From Rhizobium jaguaris (lineage in GTDB: Bacteria; Pseudomonadota; Alphaproteobacteria; Rhizobiales; Rhizobiaceae), in assembly GCF_003627755.1 (NCBI RefSeq), contig NZ_CP032694.1:2471501-2535500 (forward strand): a DNA stretch of 64,000 nucleotides, in the 5' to 3' direction. How positions within the stretch are numbered: position 1 is the first letter of the stretch; every line of letters begins with the position of its first letter. The translations under genes and the position numbers were made by a program. Below are positions 44,155 to 53,322 of the stretch, piece by piece. The notes below the pieces were generated by a model. That model worked only from the letters and a program-made list of their open reading frames with translations. It searched no databases and had not been told where the DNA came from.

Positions 44155-45372
44155 ATGGGAACTGTTTCACAGTTGCACGAGCGCACCAGGCCGCTCGCAC
44201 ACCGCATTCAAAGCGACGAGGAAGCGCTGGAGATCGCACGATCGCTCGCCGCCAATTTCGCGCAGAAGGCGAGCGATCGGGACATCAACCGCGTGTTGCC
44301 CTACGACGAGCTGGAGGCCCTGTCGCAATCCGGACTGCTTGGTATCACCACTCCAGCCGAATATGACGGCCTTGATATCTCCAATTCCGTTCTCGCCGAG
44401 GTCGTTGCAATCCTTGCCGAAGCGGACCCTTCGATCGGCCAGATGCCGCAGAGCCATTTCTACATTCTCGAAGCACTGCGCATCGATGGCAGCGAAGAGC
44501 AGAAGAATTTCTTCTTCGCCAGGGCGCTGGCCGGCGACCGTTTCGGCAATGCATTCTCCGAGATCGGCACCAAAACCGCCGGTCAATACGATACCCGCCT
44601 GACGCCGGACGGACTTGGCCATCGCATCAATGGCCGCAAATTCTATTCAACCGGCGTACTTTTCGCCGACTGGATCGCCATTTTCGCGCTCAACGCACGG
44701 GACGAACTCACCATGTCTCTTGTGCCACACGGCACGGAAGGCATCCAGGTCATCGATGATTGGGACGGTTTCGGTCAGCGCACATCCGGCAGCGGCACGA
44801 CCATCCTGCACAATGTCTACGTCAACGCCGACGCCGTCGTGTCGCATCACAAAGGCTTTGAGAGGGCGACGACCATCGGTTCCGTCGGTCAAATCATCCA
44901 TGCCGGCATCGATCTCGGCATTGCCCGAGCCGCCTTCGCCGAGACCGTGGAATTTGTGAAGACCAATGCCCGCCCCTGGATGGATAGCGGCGTCGAACGC
45001 GCGGCGGATGACCCGCTGACCATCGCCAGGATCGGCCAGATCGCCATCCGCATCGAGGCAGCCGCCGCGATGCTCGAACGCGCCGGCAAGAAGATCGATG
45101 TCGCCCAGGTCAGCCCGACGGAAGACCATGTAATCGAAGCCACGATTGCCGTGGCGGCCGCAAAGACTTTGACGACGGAAATAGCCATCGAAGCCTCGAA
45201 TACGCTGTTCGAGCTCGCCGGCACCTCCTCCACACGCATCGGCCTCAATCTCGACCGTCACTGGCGCAACGCCCGCACCCATACGCTGCATGACCCGGTA
45301 CGCTGGAAATACCATATCGTCGGCAACTACCATCTCAACGGCATCGCGCCGCCGAAGAATTGGACGCTCTGA
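44155..45372 (+). CDS. Acyl-CoA dehydrogenase-like protein, SfnB/DszC type
   Basis: A 405-residue flavin-dependent enzyme of the SfnB (sulfur acquisition oxidoreductase)/DszC type. Helical N-terminal part (RSLAANFAQKASDRD, LPYDELEALSQSGLLGITTP), beta domain with GNAFSEIGTKTAGQYDTRLT and FYSTGVLFADWIAIFALNAR, and a C-terminal four-helix bundle (ASNTLFELAGTSSTRIGLNL) are all present. Such enzymes use reduced flavin to oxidise organosulfur or related compounds. It is followed after 32 bases by a methyltransferase gene and flanked by two FAD/NAD(P)-binding genes, a setting typical of sulfur-source metabolism, though no sulfonate transporter is adjacent. Confidence 0.85.
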   Translation: MGTVSQLHERTRPLAHRIQSDEEALEIARSLAANFAQKASDRDINRVLPYDELEALSQSGLLGITTPAEYDGLDISNSVLAEVVAILAEADPSIGQMPQSHFYILEALRIDGSEEQKNFFFARALAGDRFGNAFSEIGTKTAGQYDTRLTPDGLGHRINGRKFYSTGVLFADWIAIFALNARDELTMSLVPHGTEGIQVIDDWDGFGQRTSGSGTTILHNVYVNADAVVSHHKGFERATTIGSVGQIIHAGIDLGIARAAFAETVEFVKTNARPWMDSGVERAADDPLTIARIGQIAIRIEAAAAMLERAGKKIDVAQVSPTEDHVIEATIAVAAAKTLTTEIAIEASNTLFELAGTSSTRIGLNLDRHWRNARTHTLHDPVRWKYHIVGNYHLNGIAPPKNWTL

Positions 45373-45404
45373 GGAATTTTCTATCAGGAAGGTAGGAAGA
45401 GACC

Positions 45405-46253
45405 GTGACGACAAATCGCCGTGCCAGTTTGGAAGAGATCCGAGCTTTCCACGCGAAGATGATGGCTGCCGCCAGCAATTCCCTTGACGAAAGGCTTGAG
45501 CGGGTTTTCGAGCTCGTACCGCGCGAAGCGTTCCTGGGTCCCGGGCCTTGGCAGCTAAAGGTCAATCGGCGATACATTGAAACGCCCGGTGCCGATCCTT
45601 CCTTTCTTTATCAGAATGCGCTCGTGGCTTTGGACAGGACAAAAGGCATTAATAGTGGGGAACCGTTCCTGCATGCGGCCTGGATCGGCCATGCCGCTCC
45701 CAAGTCCGGCGACACGGTAATCCATATTGGCGCAGGAACAGGATACTATACCGCACTCCTGTCGATGCTGGTGCTGCCAAATGGCCATGTTCATGCATTC
45801 GAAATTGAAGCAGACCTGGCTAACCGGGCGCGCGGAAATCTGGAGCCATTCGAGGGAATTTCCCTCGTAGAGGGGGATGCGACCACTCTGGCGCTGCCCA
45901 ATGCCGATCTCATCTACGTAAATGCCGGAGTAATCGCCCCGCCGACATCATGGCTTAAAGCATTGCGGCCGGGAGGCCGTATCATCTTTCCGTGGCAAGC
46001 CAGCAAGAAGGCCGGGATTGCTGTCCTGATCACCCGCACGGAAACAGGTTACGCTGCACGGCCTTTGATGCCGTCGTGGTTCATTCCCTGCGTCGGCGCG
46101 TCAGATCTAGCCCAATGCAGCAAGTTTCCGAGCGTTGACGACGCCTGGTCGATCCAGAAGGTCTGGCTAACCGAGGATCGCTCGCCCGATGAATCTGCCG
46201 CCGCGATCTACAAGGACCTTTGGTTCTCAAAAGCTGGAGATGGCGAACAATAA
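45405..46253 (+). CDS. Protein-L-isoaspartate O-methyltransferase-like SAM methyltransferase
   Basis: A 282-residue SAM-dependent methyltransferase resembling PCMT. The AdoMet loop is VIHIGAGTGYYTALLSMLVL, followed by NGHVHAFEIEADLANRARGN and the DLIYVNAGVIAPP strand. The GTG start at 45405 is preceded by AGGAAGAG. It lies 32 bases after the SfnB-like gene and is probably co-transcribed. The N-terminal half contains an extra segment compared with typical PCMT, so its substrate may not be isoaspartyl protein. Confidence 0.8.
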   Translation: MTTNRRASLEEIRAFHAKMMAAASNSLDERLERVFELVPREAFLGPGPWQLKVNRRYIETPGADPSFLYQNALVALDRTKGINSGEPFLHAAWIGHAAPKSGDTVIHIGAGTGYYTALLSMLVLPNGHVHAFEIEADLANRARGNLEPFEGISLVEGDATTLALPNADLIYVNAGVIAPPTSWLKALRPGGRIIFPWQASKKAGIAVLITRTETGYAARPLMPSWFIPCVGASDLAQCSKFPSVDDAWSIQKVWLTEDRSPDESAAAIYKDLWFSKAGDGEQ

Positions 46254-46275
46254 GCTTGTCTGGATACCTGGCTGG

Positions 46276-46746
46276 TCAGCCGATATTCGACGCCCGATAG
46301 TCTTCCTGTTCTTCGATCTCTAATTCCGGTCCGCCGCCGGCGACGAACTGCTCCAGCGTCATATTGTCGAGAATGGCCGCGATCGCGTCTCGAACCTCCG
46401 TCATAGAGCGGCGCACCTGACAGTGCTCTGGATCGGCACAATCGTCGCAGGCTTCATAGGCCGTGCGGCTGGCGCAGCGGATCGGCGCGAGCGGACCGTC
46501 GAGCGTGCGGATGACATGGCCGATGCGGATCTCGGAGGCGGGACGCGACAGTGAATAGCCGCCGCCTGGTCCCTTCTTCGAGCGCAACACGCCGGCATTG
46601 CGCAGTTCCAGGAGGATGGTGTCGAGGAATTTCTTCGGGATATTGTTGCGTGACGCAATGTCGTTGATAAACGCAGTCTGGCCCGGCCCGAGGCGTGCCA
46701 AATCCACCAGCGCTTTCAACCCGTATTTTCCTTTTTTCGTGAGCAT
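46276..46746 (-). CDS. Rrf2 family transcriptional regulator
   Basis: A 156-residue Rrf2 protein. The winged helix is standard (LTKKGKYGLKALVDLARLGP, ASRNNIPKKFLDTILLELRN, SKKGPGGGYSLSRPASEIRI), and cysteines in CASRTAYEACDDCADPEHC can bind an iron-sulfur cluster or sense thiols. ATG at 46746 has GGA 7 bases upstream and starts exactly at the domain. The neighbours on both sides include redox and possible sulfur-metabolism genes, so CymR-like or IscR-like control is plausible. A flavoprotein gene ends about 200 bases upstream on the same strand. Confidence 0.85.
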   Translation of the reverse strand: MLTKKGKYGLKALVDLARLGPGQTAFINDIASRNNIPKKFLDTILLELRNAGVLRSKKGPGGGYSLSRPASEIRIGHVIRTLDGPLAPIRCASRTAYEACDDCADPEHCQVRRSMTEVRDAIAAILDNMTLEQFVAGGGPELEIEEQEDYRASNIG

Positions 46747-46952
46747 CGCTATCCGCTTTACTGCAAGGTCTGTTGTTGGGAGCCCGGCATGGTTCGATCG
46801 AGACTCGAGCCGCCGATCCTGTTCGTCATTGACCACGGACGTAACGCCGTCGCCTTGTACGAACAAGACAATAACTCACAAATTGTATAGTTTATATGAG
46901 TAAATTTAGGCAATGTATCGCCTAAGCAACGATTTTGCGGTTTTTTGTGCCT

Positions 46953-48416
46953 TTACGCCATGCTGCTGTTGAGTTTCGGCATGTCGTGCTCGCGCTTGGC
47001 GTAATCGGCTACTGCCGAAGCCACCTGCTCTGCGACGAAGACTGCATGCTCAACCACTTCCGGCAAGCCCATGAGTTCGCCGAACGTGCCACGCGCCAAG
47101 GGCCCGGAAATGAACAATGATGGTGCCGCCTTACCGTCGGCTCCGAGCGCCAGTGATGCCGTGTTGCAGGCAAGGCCGAGCCCTGTTGCATCGATGGCAA
47201 GATAGCCTGCATCTGCAAGCGCGCTGATCCAGCTTTGCGACTTCAAAATGCCGCGATGGCCCGGCCCGGTCGTCACCACCACGGCATCGAATTGCCGATC
47301 GAGGCTCTTGCCCGAGCGACTGAGGTGAAGGATGCAGCCGATCATCCCGTCCTTGACCTCTACCGAGGCGACGGAAGCCGCGAGCACCGCCAGCCTGCCG
47401 GCGCTAATAGCTTCTTCGCTGACGGCCTCCACCTGCGGCGCAACGCGGAAGCGGTGTACATCCCAGAAAGGCCGCAAATGCCGTACCACGCGCCGGCGCT
47501 CGTTGACCGGCATCGCCCACCAAAGATCCTGCCCCTGCGTGCGTACCTGATCGATGACCGCATGCCAGGTCCACCCCTCGCCTTCCGCTTCGCGAATGGC
47601 GGCGCGCACGTGCCGCAGAAGGTCGAGCGCCGTCCGTGACGGCTGGCTGACGAAATCGCCGAACAATTCCTGCTTGACCGGCGCATGCCCCCGAGAGCGC
47701 AGACCACGTCGGGAAATAGCGGTGATTGGTCCCTTGTGACCGCGCAGATTGAGGGAGGCGATGACGTCGGCCGAGGTTAGGCCATTGCCGACCACAAGCA
47801 CCTTGTCGTCGGCGCGGATGGCATCGAGCGCATCCGGCCGCGTAGGATCGGCGACAAAACGCGGATGGCCGGCAAGTGCATTTTGAAGCGGCTGGGGCGG
47901 CTGGGGCGACGGATGACTTGTGGCAATGACGAGGATATCCGCCTCCACGCGCCGCCCCGCCTCGCCCGTGATCACCCAGCGTCCGTCCGAACGCCGGACA
48001 TCCTCGGCTCTCTCGGCGATGTGGGTGACGGTGCCGCTATCGACGAAAGGCTGCACCATGGTGTTGATGTAGTGACCAAAAACCGCACGTCGCGGAAACA
48101 GGCCGCCATTCGCCGCGGCAGCCATTTCGTCACCCGCCAGCACATTGCCTTCTTGAAGCCAGCGCTGGAAATGCTCGATATCATCGGGCAGCAGGCTCAT
48201 CTTCGCCGCTGGCACATTGATGCGGTGCGCTGGATCCTGGGTATCATAGGCAAGCCCTTTTCCCAGCCTTGCGCGCGGCTCGAAAATGAAGAGCTGACCG
48301 GTCTGCAGCGGTTGATATTGCAGCAGGTGAAAGGCAACCGCCGTTCCCGAGACGCCGCCCCCAATGATTGCGATGACTGGCCGATCACCTGATTGATCTT
48401 GAGAATGTGTCGTCAT
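46953..48416 (-). CDS. FAD/NAD(P)-binding protein
   Basis: A 487-residue flavoprotein. It starts with VIAIIGGGVSGTAVAFHLLQ, continues with the KVLVVGNGLTSADVIASLNL motif and ends SLFISGPLARGTFGELMGLP. It is a paralogue of the gene at 41945, sharing the hydroxylation-type architecture (NAD_binding_9). ATG at 48416 follows AAGGA at 8 bases, and TTG at 48422 is less likely. The gene is upstream of the Rrf2 gene on the minus strand, so it may be under its control. Confidence 0.8.
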   Translation of the reverse strand: MTTHSQDQSGDRPVIAIIGGGVSGTAVAFHLLQYQPLQTGQLFIFEPRARLGKGLAYDTQDPAHRINVPAAKMSLLPDDIEHFQRWLQEGNVLAGDEMAAAANGGLFPRRAVFGHYINTMVQPFVDSGTVTHIAERAEDVRRSDGRWVITGEAGRRVEADILVIATSHPSPQPPQPLQNALAGHPRFVADPTRPDALDAIRADDKVLVVGNGLTSADVIASLNLRGHKGPITAISRRGLRSRGHAPVKQELFGDFVSQPSRTALDLLRHVRAAIREAEGEGWTWHAVIDQVRTQGQDLWWAMPVNERRRVVRHLRPFWDVHRFRVAPQVEAVSEEAISAGRLAVLAASVASVEVKDGMIGCILHLSRSGKSLDRQFDAVVVTTGPGHRGILKSQSWISALADAGYLAIDATGLGLACNTASLALGADGKAAPSLFISGPLARGTFGELMGLPEVVEHAVFVAEQVASAVADYAKREHDMPKLNSSMA

Positions 48417-48714
48417 CGCCAAATCCTTCCGATCGATTATGCGGAATAGCCCGCCCCCTCAATCGTGCATGTCCTAACGGCGCAGCAATATACTCTATAA
48501 ATTTTATTGACAATAGAATGCGCACGACTGCCGGATGGTTCCCGGAAACCAAGCGTCGCCATTCAAGCCGATATCGCCTTTGCGAACAAGGACTTGTTTT
48601 GTGCCGCGCACAACAGTGTTATTGCACCGCAGGATGCAAAAATCTTGGCATGTATCGAACAAAAGCACATACTAAAAATTGTTCTGGTTCATGTTCTCTG
48701 GGAGGAGAAACAAC

Positions 48715-48822
48715 ATGGAACTGCTGCATCTGCTAACCCCCTTCGACTACACGCTGATCCTGGTTCTCGCAGCCATTTTCGTCTTCAGCATCATGGAAGG
48801 CGGCGGGCATAAAAAGCATTAG
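48715..48822 (+). CDS. 35-residue single-pass membrane peptide
   Basis: A very short frame encodes 35 residues with one predicted membrane segment (YTLILVLAAIFVFSIME) flanked by an acidic N-terminus and a basic His/Lys-rich tail (GGGHKKH). The ATG at 48715 has GGGAGGAG about 7 bases upstream, a very strong ribosome site for such a small frame. A TTGACA-type element lies further upstream near 48510. It resembles small subunit-like membrane peptides, and no family can be named. A strong ribosome site and coherent membrane design are the support. Confidence 0.55.
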   Translation: MELLHLLTPFDYTLILVLAAIFVFSIMEGGGHKKH

Positions 48823-49141
48823 ACAGGCGCCGACTCACGTGGCGGAATGCATTTTGGAAGACAACGATGATGAGTTGAAAGTTTTGCGCGAATCATCGCC
48901 GCCCAGCACGTTTTTCCCCCGCAAATTTTATGGTTCGTCCTGCTTCGATAAAGGCGATCCACAGACCGTGTCCATGAACAGAGCCGCTGACTCCTAATTA
49001 GCGGGTGGTTGATCATTTTATCCCCGAACGGATAGCACCCACAACTTGTGGCTTTGACGGCCTGTGGTAGGGAACCGCATCGCCGCCGCCCGGCTCCCAA
49101 GGAAGCCGGAAGCCGCTATCTCAATGTAATTCTAGGAAATT
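48823..49141. other. Gene-free stretch before tRNA
   Basis: No gene is seen in these 319 bases. The 3' part directly precedes the CCA end of the tRNA (which is on the minus strand), so some of it is tRNA trailer and terminator region. No hairpin with a T-tract is convincing. Confidence 0.4.
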
Positions 49142-49217
<76 letters not shown>

Positions 49218-49341
49218 GTAACCGCTCGCTCGCGGTGTGACCGGGCGTATAAATAGGATCGGTTTGATTGTCCAGTGGCCAGATGAATTTTCTTTGGCTA
49301 TTCGTCAAAAAATTTTGAAGAACGACAAAAACCTTACAAAA

Positions 49342-50259
49342 TCAAAGCTCAAGAATTCCCGTCGCGACGCGTACCGCCTGACCGCCAATACGAGCATTGA
49401 CGATGTCGCCACCATCGATGTCGATATGGAGATGGATGAAGGATGGCCGCCCCATCTCGACTCCCTGCTCGACGATGACCGGATGATGACCATCTGGCAG
49501 CCGGTCGAAGTGATTGATGGCGCCGGAAAGCGCGGCCACCGCCGAGCCCGTCGCGGGATCCTCGACGATACCCATGCCCACCGGGAACATCCGGGCATGG
49601 AACTTGGCGGTGTGATTCACCGCACCGCGGCAATAGATGAAAGCGGAAGCGAGTGCACCGTCGACGAAAGGCACGGTCTTCTCCCAGAGCTGCGGATCGA
49701 ACTCCATCCGCTCGGCCGCCCCGACATCATGCACCGGCACCAGCAGGAACGGTACGCCTGCGCTCCAGATCGACGGTACGTGATTCTCGAAGCCGATGTC
49801 GGTGATCTTCAAACTGAGCGCATTGGCAATATCGGCCCGGTCGAGCGGCAGCATTATTTGCTGCGATTTCCGCGGCAGGTCGAATTCGGCAAAGCTCGCC
49901 TTTTCCTGCCGGAGTCGAACGGCGCAACGCACCGGCCCTACCCGCTCGTCCAGCACCGAAACCAGGTCAACATCACCGCCATGGCTGGCATGCGCCCTTT
50001 CAGCCAGCGCGATCGCCGTACCGACAGTCGGATGGCCGGCAAAGGGCAACTCGCGACCGGGCGTGAAGATGCGCAGGCTCGCTGTATGAGCCGGATTCTG
50101 CGGCGGCAGGACGAACACTGTTTCGGAGAGATTCATCTCCTTGGCGATATCTTGCATCGCCTCGTCGCTCAGGCCCTCGGCGTCGAAGATAACGGCCAGC
50201 GGGTTGCCCGCGAGCTTGCTGTCGGTGAATACATCATAGACACTGAAGCTACGAGCCAC
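49342..50259 (-). CDS. PhzF family isomerase-like protein
   Basis: A 305-residue protein with the PhzF two-lobe fold: FSVYDVFTDSKLAGNPLAVI at the start, FTPGRELPFAGHPTVGTAIA in the first lobe and GIVEDPATGSAVAALSG in the second. The catalytic Glu/His region of the first lobe (MNLSETVFVL) is present. Family members catalyse isomerisation of small cyclic or keto acids. The GTG at 50259 has GGAGG 5 bases upstream, better than the ATG at 50307. No phenazine genes are nearby, so the substrate is unknown. The gene follows a tRNA on the same strand. Confidence 0.85.
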   Translation of the reverse strand: MARSFSVYDVFTDSKLAGNPLAVIFDAEGLSDEAMQDIAKEMNLSETVFVLPPQNPAHTASLRIFTPGRELPFAGHPTVGTAIALAERAHASHGGDVDLVSVLDERVGPVRCAVRLRQEKASFAEFDLPRKSQQIMLPLDRADIANALSLKITDIGFENHVPSIWSAGVPFLLVPVHDVGAAERMEFDPQLWEKTVPFVDGALASAFIYCRGAVNHTAKFHARMFPVGMGIVEDPATGSAVAALSGAINHFDRLPDGHHPVIVEQGVEMGRPSFIHLHIDIDGGDIVNARIGGQAVRVATGILEL

Positions 50260-50341
50260 TCCTGCCTCCGTTACATGACTCTGGACTGCACAACCCTGCT
50301 CAACCATTCATAATCGCAACGCATTTGCGCGCAAGCTAAAG

Positions 50342-51088
50342 CTACTCAGGGCGATCGAAGAACCACGCTAGGATGGGCGGCATCGCCGAACTGTAATGAT
50401 GCGCGGCAGGATCGGCCGAATGGATGGCAACCGCGCCGTCGATCTCCTTTTCCTCGTCCACCAGCATATGCGCCCTGATCCGCTCCAGCATCTCCTCCGC
50501 TGTCCAGGGAAAGCGGAAGACGCGGAACAGGGTGAGGGAGAGGTTCGTATGCGTGGCGTAATAGCCCGGCTCGGCAGTCGCGTCATGAAGATCGAGGCCG
50601 GTTTCCTCCAACACTTCGCGGCGCATATTGCCCTCGATATCGCAGCGCCCGTCGACGATATCGTTTTCATCCATCGAACCCGCTGCGCAATAGACTTGGC
50701 CGGGATTGGCGGTGTGCTGAGCCATGCGGATGGCGATGATCGCGCCATCGGAGGAAACGGCGACCGGAAAGGCGAAGACATGGAAACCGCCCTGCCGTTC
50801 CCTTTGTTTGCGCCACCAGAGGAATGTGGAAAACGGCGTAATATATGCTTCGCCTTCCACCGCCTCCTCGCTGACCGATAGACGATGCTGAAAGATCATG
50901 CGGCCATCGTAAAGTGCGGGATTGGCAGCGATCTCCCTCTTCCAATTCTCCTGCGCCGCCTCGGCCTCGCTGAGATGAAAGGGGTGATCGCCGGCAATCA
51001 CGGTGAGATCGATGCGGGCGACCGGGAATACTGTGTTTTCCGGCGGCCAATCGGCCTTGTCGTTTAGCAGTTTGAAAGCGGTGGTCAT
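50342..51088 (-). CDS. NUDIX hydrolase
   Basis: A 248-residue protein with a clear Nudix box, REVLEETGLDL preceded by GSMDENDIVDGRCDIEGNMR (GX5EX7REUXEEXGU type). The N-terminal 100 residues are a separate domain. ATG at 51088 overlaps the preceding stop in an ATGA arrangement, so translation is coupled to the nuclease-like gene upstream. The family hydrolyses nucleoside diphosphate derivatives, with the exact substrate unknown here. Confidence 0.8.
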   Translation of the reverse strand: MTTAFKLLNDKADWPPENTVFPVARIDLTVIAGDHPFHLSEAEAAQENWKREIAANPALYDGRMIFQHRLSVSEEAVEGEAYITPFSTFLWWRKQRERQGGFHVFAFPVAVSSDGAIIAIRMAQHTANPGQVYCAAGSMDENDIVDGRCDIEGNMRREVLEETGLDLHDATAEPGYYATHTNLSLTLFRVFRFPWTAEEMLERIRAHMLVDEEKEIDGAVAIHSADPAAHHYSSAMPPILAWFFDRPE

Positions 51089-52197
51089 AATAGATCCAAT
51101 GTCATGACGACGGGGCAATGATCGGAAGCCTTCGGCCTGTCCCAGCCGGTGCGCGGATAACGTTCTACCTCTTGTCCGGGCGGAAATATGGTGCGAAAGG
51201 GCTGCCCGGAACGAACGATGTCAGGCACGCGCGTGGCGTTGGCCTGCGCCAGGGCCGGAGACAGCCAGATGTAGTCGAGCTGGCAGAGCCACTGCTCCTG
51301 CGGCCCGCGGGCGTGATAGAGCGTCCAGCGGTCCAACACATCGCGGCGGCGCATGATGTTTTCAGCGAAGCCATCTTCACTAAAGACATCGAGCGCGCTG
51401 CTCTTTTCATCCTGATGCTTGAAGCGATAGCCGGTATGGCGCGTGCCGATGACGTCGACGCGCTCCTGATAGTCGTTCATATCGCCGCAAATGGCGAAAT
51501 TCTTCCTCGCCGTATGACCGGCGCCAAAACGGTTCTCGATGATGCGGCGCACGGCCCGCGTCTCGGCGCGGCGAATGGGCATGGTCGAATGGCGCCCATC
51601 CAGGCCTTCCCGCATCGGTCCCATCGACTTCAGATGCACGACATACAAGGAAAGCGGTACGCCACCGATGGTCAAATCCAGCTCGAGGCAATCACGCTTG
51701 AAGATCTTATCGTCCTGATGAAGGCCAAGCGCACCGAGTTCGTCGTTGAAAAGATCGAAATCGCGATATGTCACCATGGCGTGACTTTTGATGTCCTTCA
51801 GCACGATCGGCTGGCCGTCGCGGGTCCCCTCGCGCATCATCACGGCCACATCGATACCTCTGGCGTCATTGCCTTCGATCAGGAATTTCTGCCGGTAGCC
51901 GTTGCCGACCATGCGGTAGAGATAGCCGTATTCGAAGGCCTGCAGCGCCGCCATGTTATCGACTTCCTGCAGGCAAACAATGTCGGCATCCGCATCGGCG
52001 ATCGCAAGCGCCGTCATCTGCCTCGTGTCGTCGGTGGCCGCCACCACGCGCGCCGCTTCGAGCTGCTGGTAGATGGCTTCGTTCTGCACATCAAACAGCT
52101 TCAGCACGCGGTCCTGGCGCAACTGATTGCGGAAACCGGTGTAATCGAAACGCGTCAACAGATTTTCGACATTGAAGGTGGCGAGGCGGAGCGACAT
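51085..52197 (-). CDS. Endonuclease/exonuclease/phosphatase family protein
   Basis: A 370-residue protein of the EEP superfamily. LRLATFNVENLLTRFDYTGF opens the fold, and the metal-binding and catalytic residues are in DADIVCLQEVDN, FAICGDMNDYQERVDVIGT and RPKASDHCPVVMTLDLL. It may cleave nucleic acid or a phosphate ester. It is coupled to the NUDIX gene by a 4-base ATGA overlap, which suggests a shared nucleotide-related function. Confidence 0.85.
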   Translation of the reverse strand: MSLRLATFNVENLLTRFDYTGFRNQLRQDRVLKLFDVQNEAIYQQLEAARVVAATDDTRQMTALAIADADADIVCLQEVDNMAALQAFEYGYLYRMVGNGYRQKFLIEGNDARGIDVAVMMREGTRDGQPIVLKDIKSHAMVTYRDFDLFNDELGALGLHQDDKIFKRDCLELDLTIGGVPLSLYVVHLKSMGPMREGLDGRHSTMPIRRAETRAVRRIIENRFGAGHTARKNFAICGDMNDYQERVDVIGTRHTGYRFKHQDEKSSALDVFSEDGFAENIMRRRDVLDRWTLYHARGPQEQWLCQLDYIWLSPALAQANATRVPDIVRSGQPFRTIFPPGQEVERYPRTGWDRPKASDHCPVVMTLDLL

Positions 52198-52239
52198 CTA
52201 GCATTCCGGTTTGTGGAGAAATGAGCCGGCCCGCCCAAA

Positions 52240-53235
52240 TCAGTTGGTCTTGGCAGTGACGGTCGATTTGAACTTGCCCATGAGATAGGGGCCGGAAAGA
52301 ACAGGGGGATATTTCGGTTCCTCGCCCGACGGAAGGCAGGACAGCAGGCAGGCGATCTCGGCAAACCAGTTCGGCTGATGGAAAAACGCCAGCGACTGTC
52401 GCCGTTGCATGCCGCCCTCGTCCGGCGGCGGATTGACGACGCGATGCACCGTCGAGACCCAGCGATCATTGGTCCAAAGCGCCATCAGGTCACCGATATT
52501 GATGACGAAAGCGCCGGGTACCGGAGGCACCGGCGTCCACTGGCCGTCCGGCGCGACGATCTCCAGTCCCTTGGACCCCGGCTGCGGCAGCAGGATCGTC
52601 AGGCTGCCATAGTCGGTATGCGCGCCGGCGCGCAATTGGCCCGGCTGCGGTGCGACACGCTGCTCCGGATAATTCAGCGCCCGGAGCGCGCTGATCGGCG
52701 CATCGACATAACTGTCGAAGAAATGCTCGTCGAGACCAAGTGCGGTGGCAAAGACCCGCATGATGCGCGCCGCCAGATCCTCCATCGAACGGTAATAGGC
52801 CTTCCATGCATCCGCAAATCCTTCCGGGCCATCCGGCCAGATGGTGGCGGCATAGCAGAAGCCGAGCGCTTCCGGGTCGGTCATGCCGGCCGGCACAGCA
52901 AGCGGTCCACCGTTGAAACTCTCCTTGAGATCGGGCGGCGTGTCGACGTTACGCGATTTCGCCAATGCTTCGGTACCGGGGCCGAGATAGCCATAGGGGT
53001 ATCCGGGATAAGGCGCCTTCGCCCGTTGCTTGACGTCGGCGGCCCGATCAAAAAATGCGTGAGTCTTTGCCCACACGGCCTCGATCACAGCCTCATCGAC
53101 ACCATGATTGGCAATCGCCAGAAAGCCGGTCGAACGGCAGATTTCGTCGACCTCAGCGCCAAGCCGCTTCTTCCCTTCATCGTCGGCCGCCTCGAAAGCG
53201 CCGAGATCGAAAATCGGGAAGCTCTGATCGAACAT
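52240..53235 (-). CDS. 2-oxoglutarate/Fe(II) dioxygenase, isopenicillin N synthase-like
   Basis: A 331-residue non-heme iron oxygenase. Helix and N-terminal block FPIFDLGAFEAADDEGKKRL precede the jelly roll, where the 2-His-1-Asp site is visible in GAHTDYGSLTIL and a later VHRVVNPP, and the 2OG-binding Arg/Ser pair is in RRQSLAFF. GGGAG lies 7 bases before ATG 53235. Family relatives include DAOCS/IPNS and hydroxylases of diverse small molecules. It is about 90 bases from the iron-type ABC operon on the same strand, so co-transcription is possible but not shown. Confidence 0.85.
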   Translation of the reverse strand: MFDQSFPIFDLGAFEAADDEGKKRLGAEVDEICRSTGFLAIANHGVDEAVIEAVWAKTHAFFDRAADVKQRAKAPYPGYPYGYLGPGTEALAKSRNVDTPPDLKESFNGGPLAVPAGMTDPEALGFCYAATIWPDGPEGFADAWKAYYRSMEDLAARIMRVFATALGLDEHFFDSYVDAPISALRALNYPEQRVAPQPGQLRAGAHTDYGSLTILLPQPGSKGLEIVAPDGQWTPVPPVPGAFVINIGDLMALWTNDRWVSTVHRVVNPPPDEGGMQRRQSLAFFHQPNWFAEIACLLSCLPSGEEPKYPPVLSGPYLMGKFKSTVTAKTN

Positions 53236-53322
53236 GGCGCGACTCCCATTCGTGACATTGGGCAACTCAAGCACAGGTGCAAGCTGCGAACAACCGTCTT
53301 ATCTCTCCGCCCACTACGCCGA

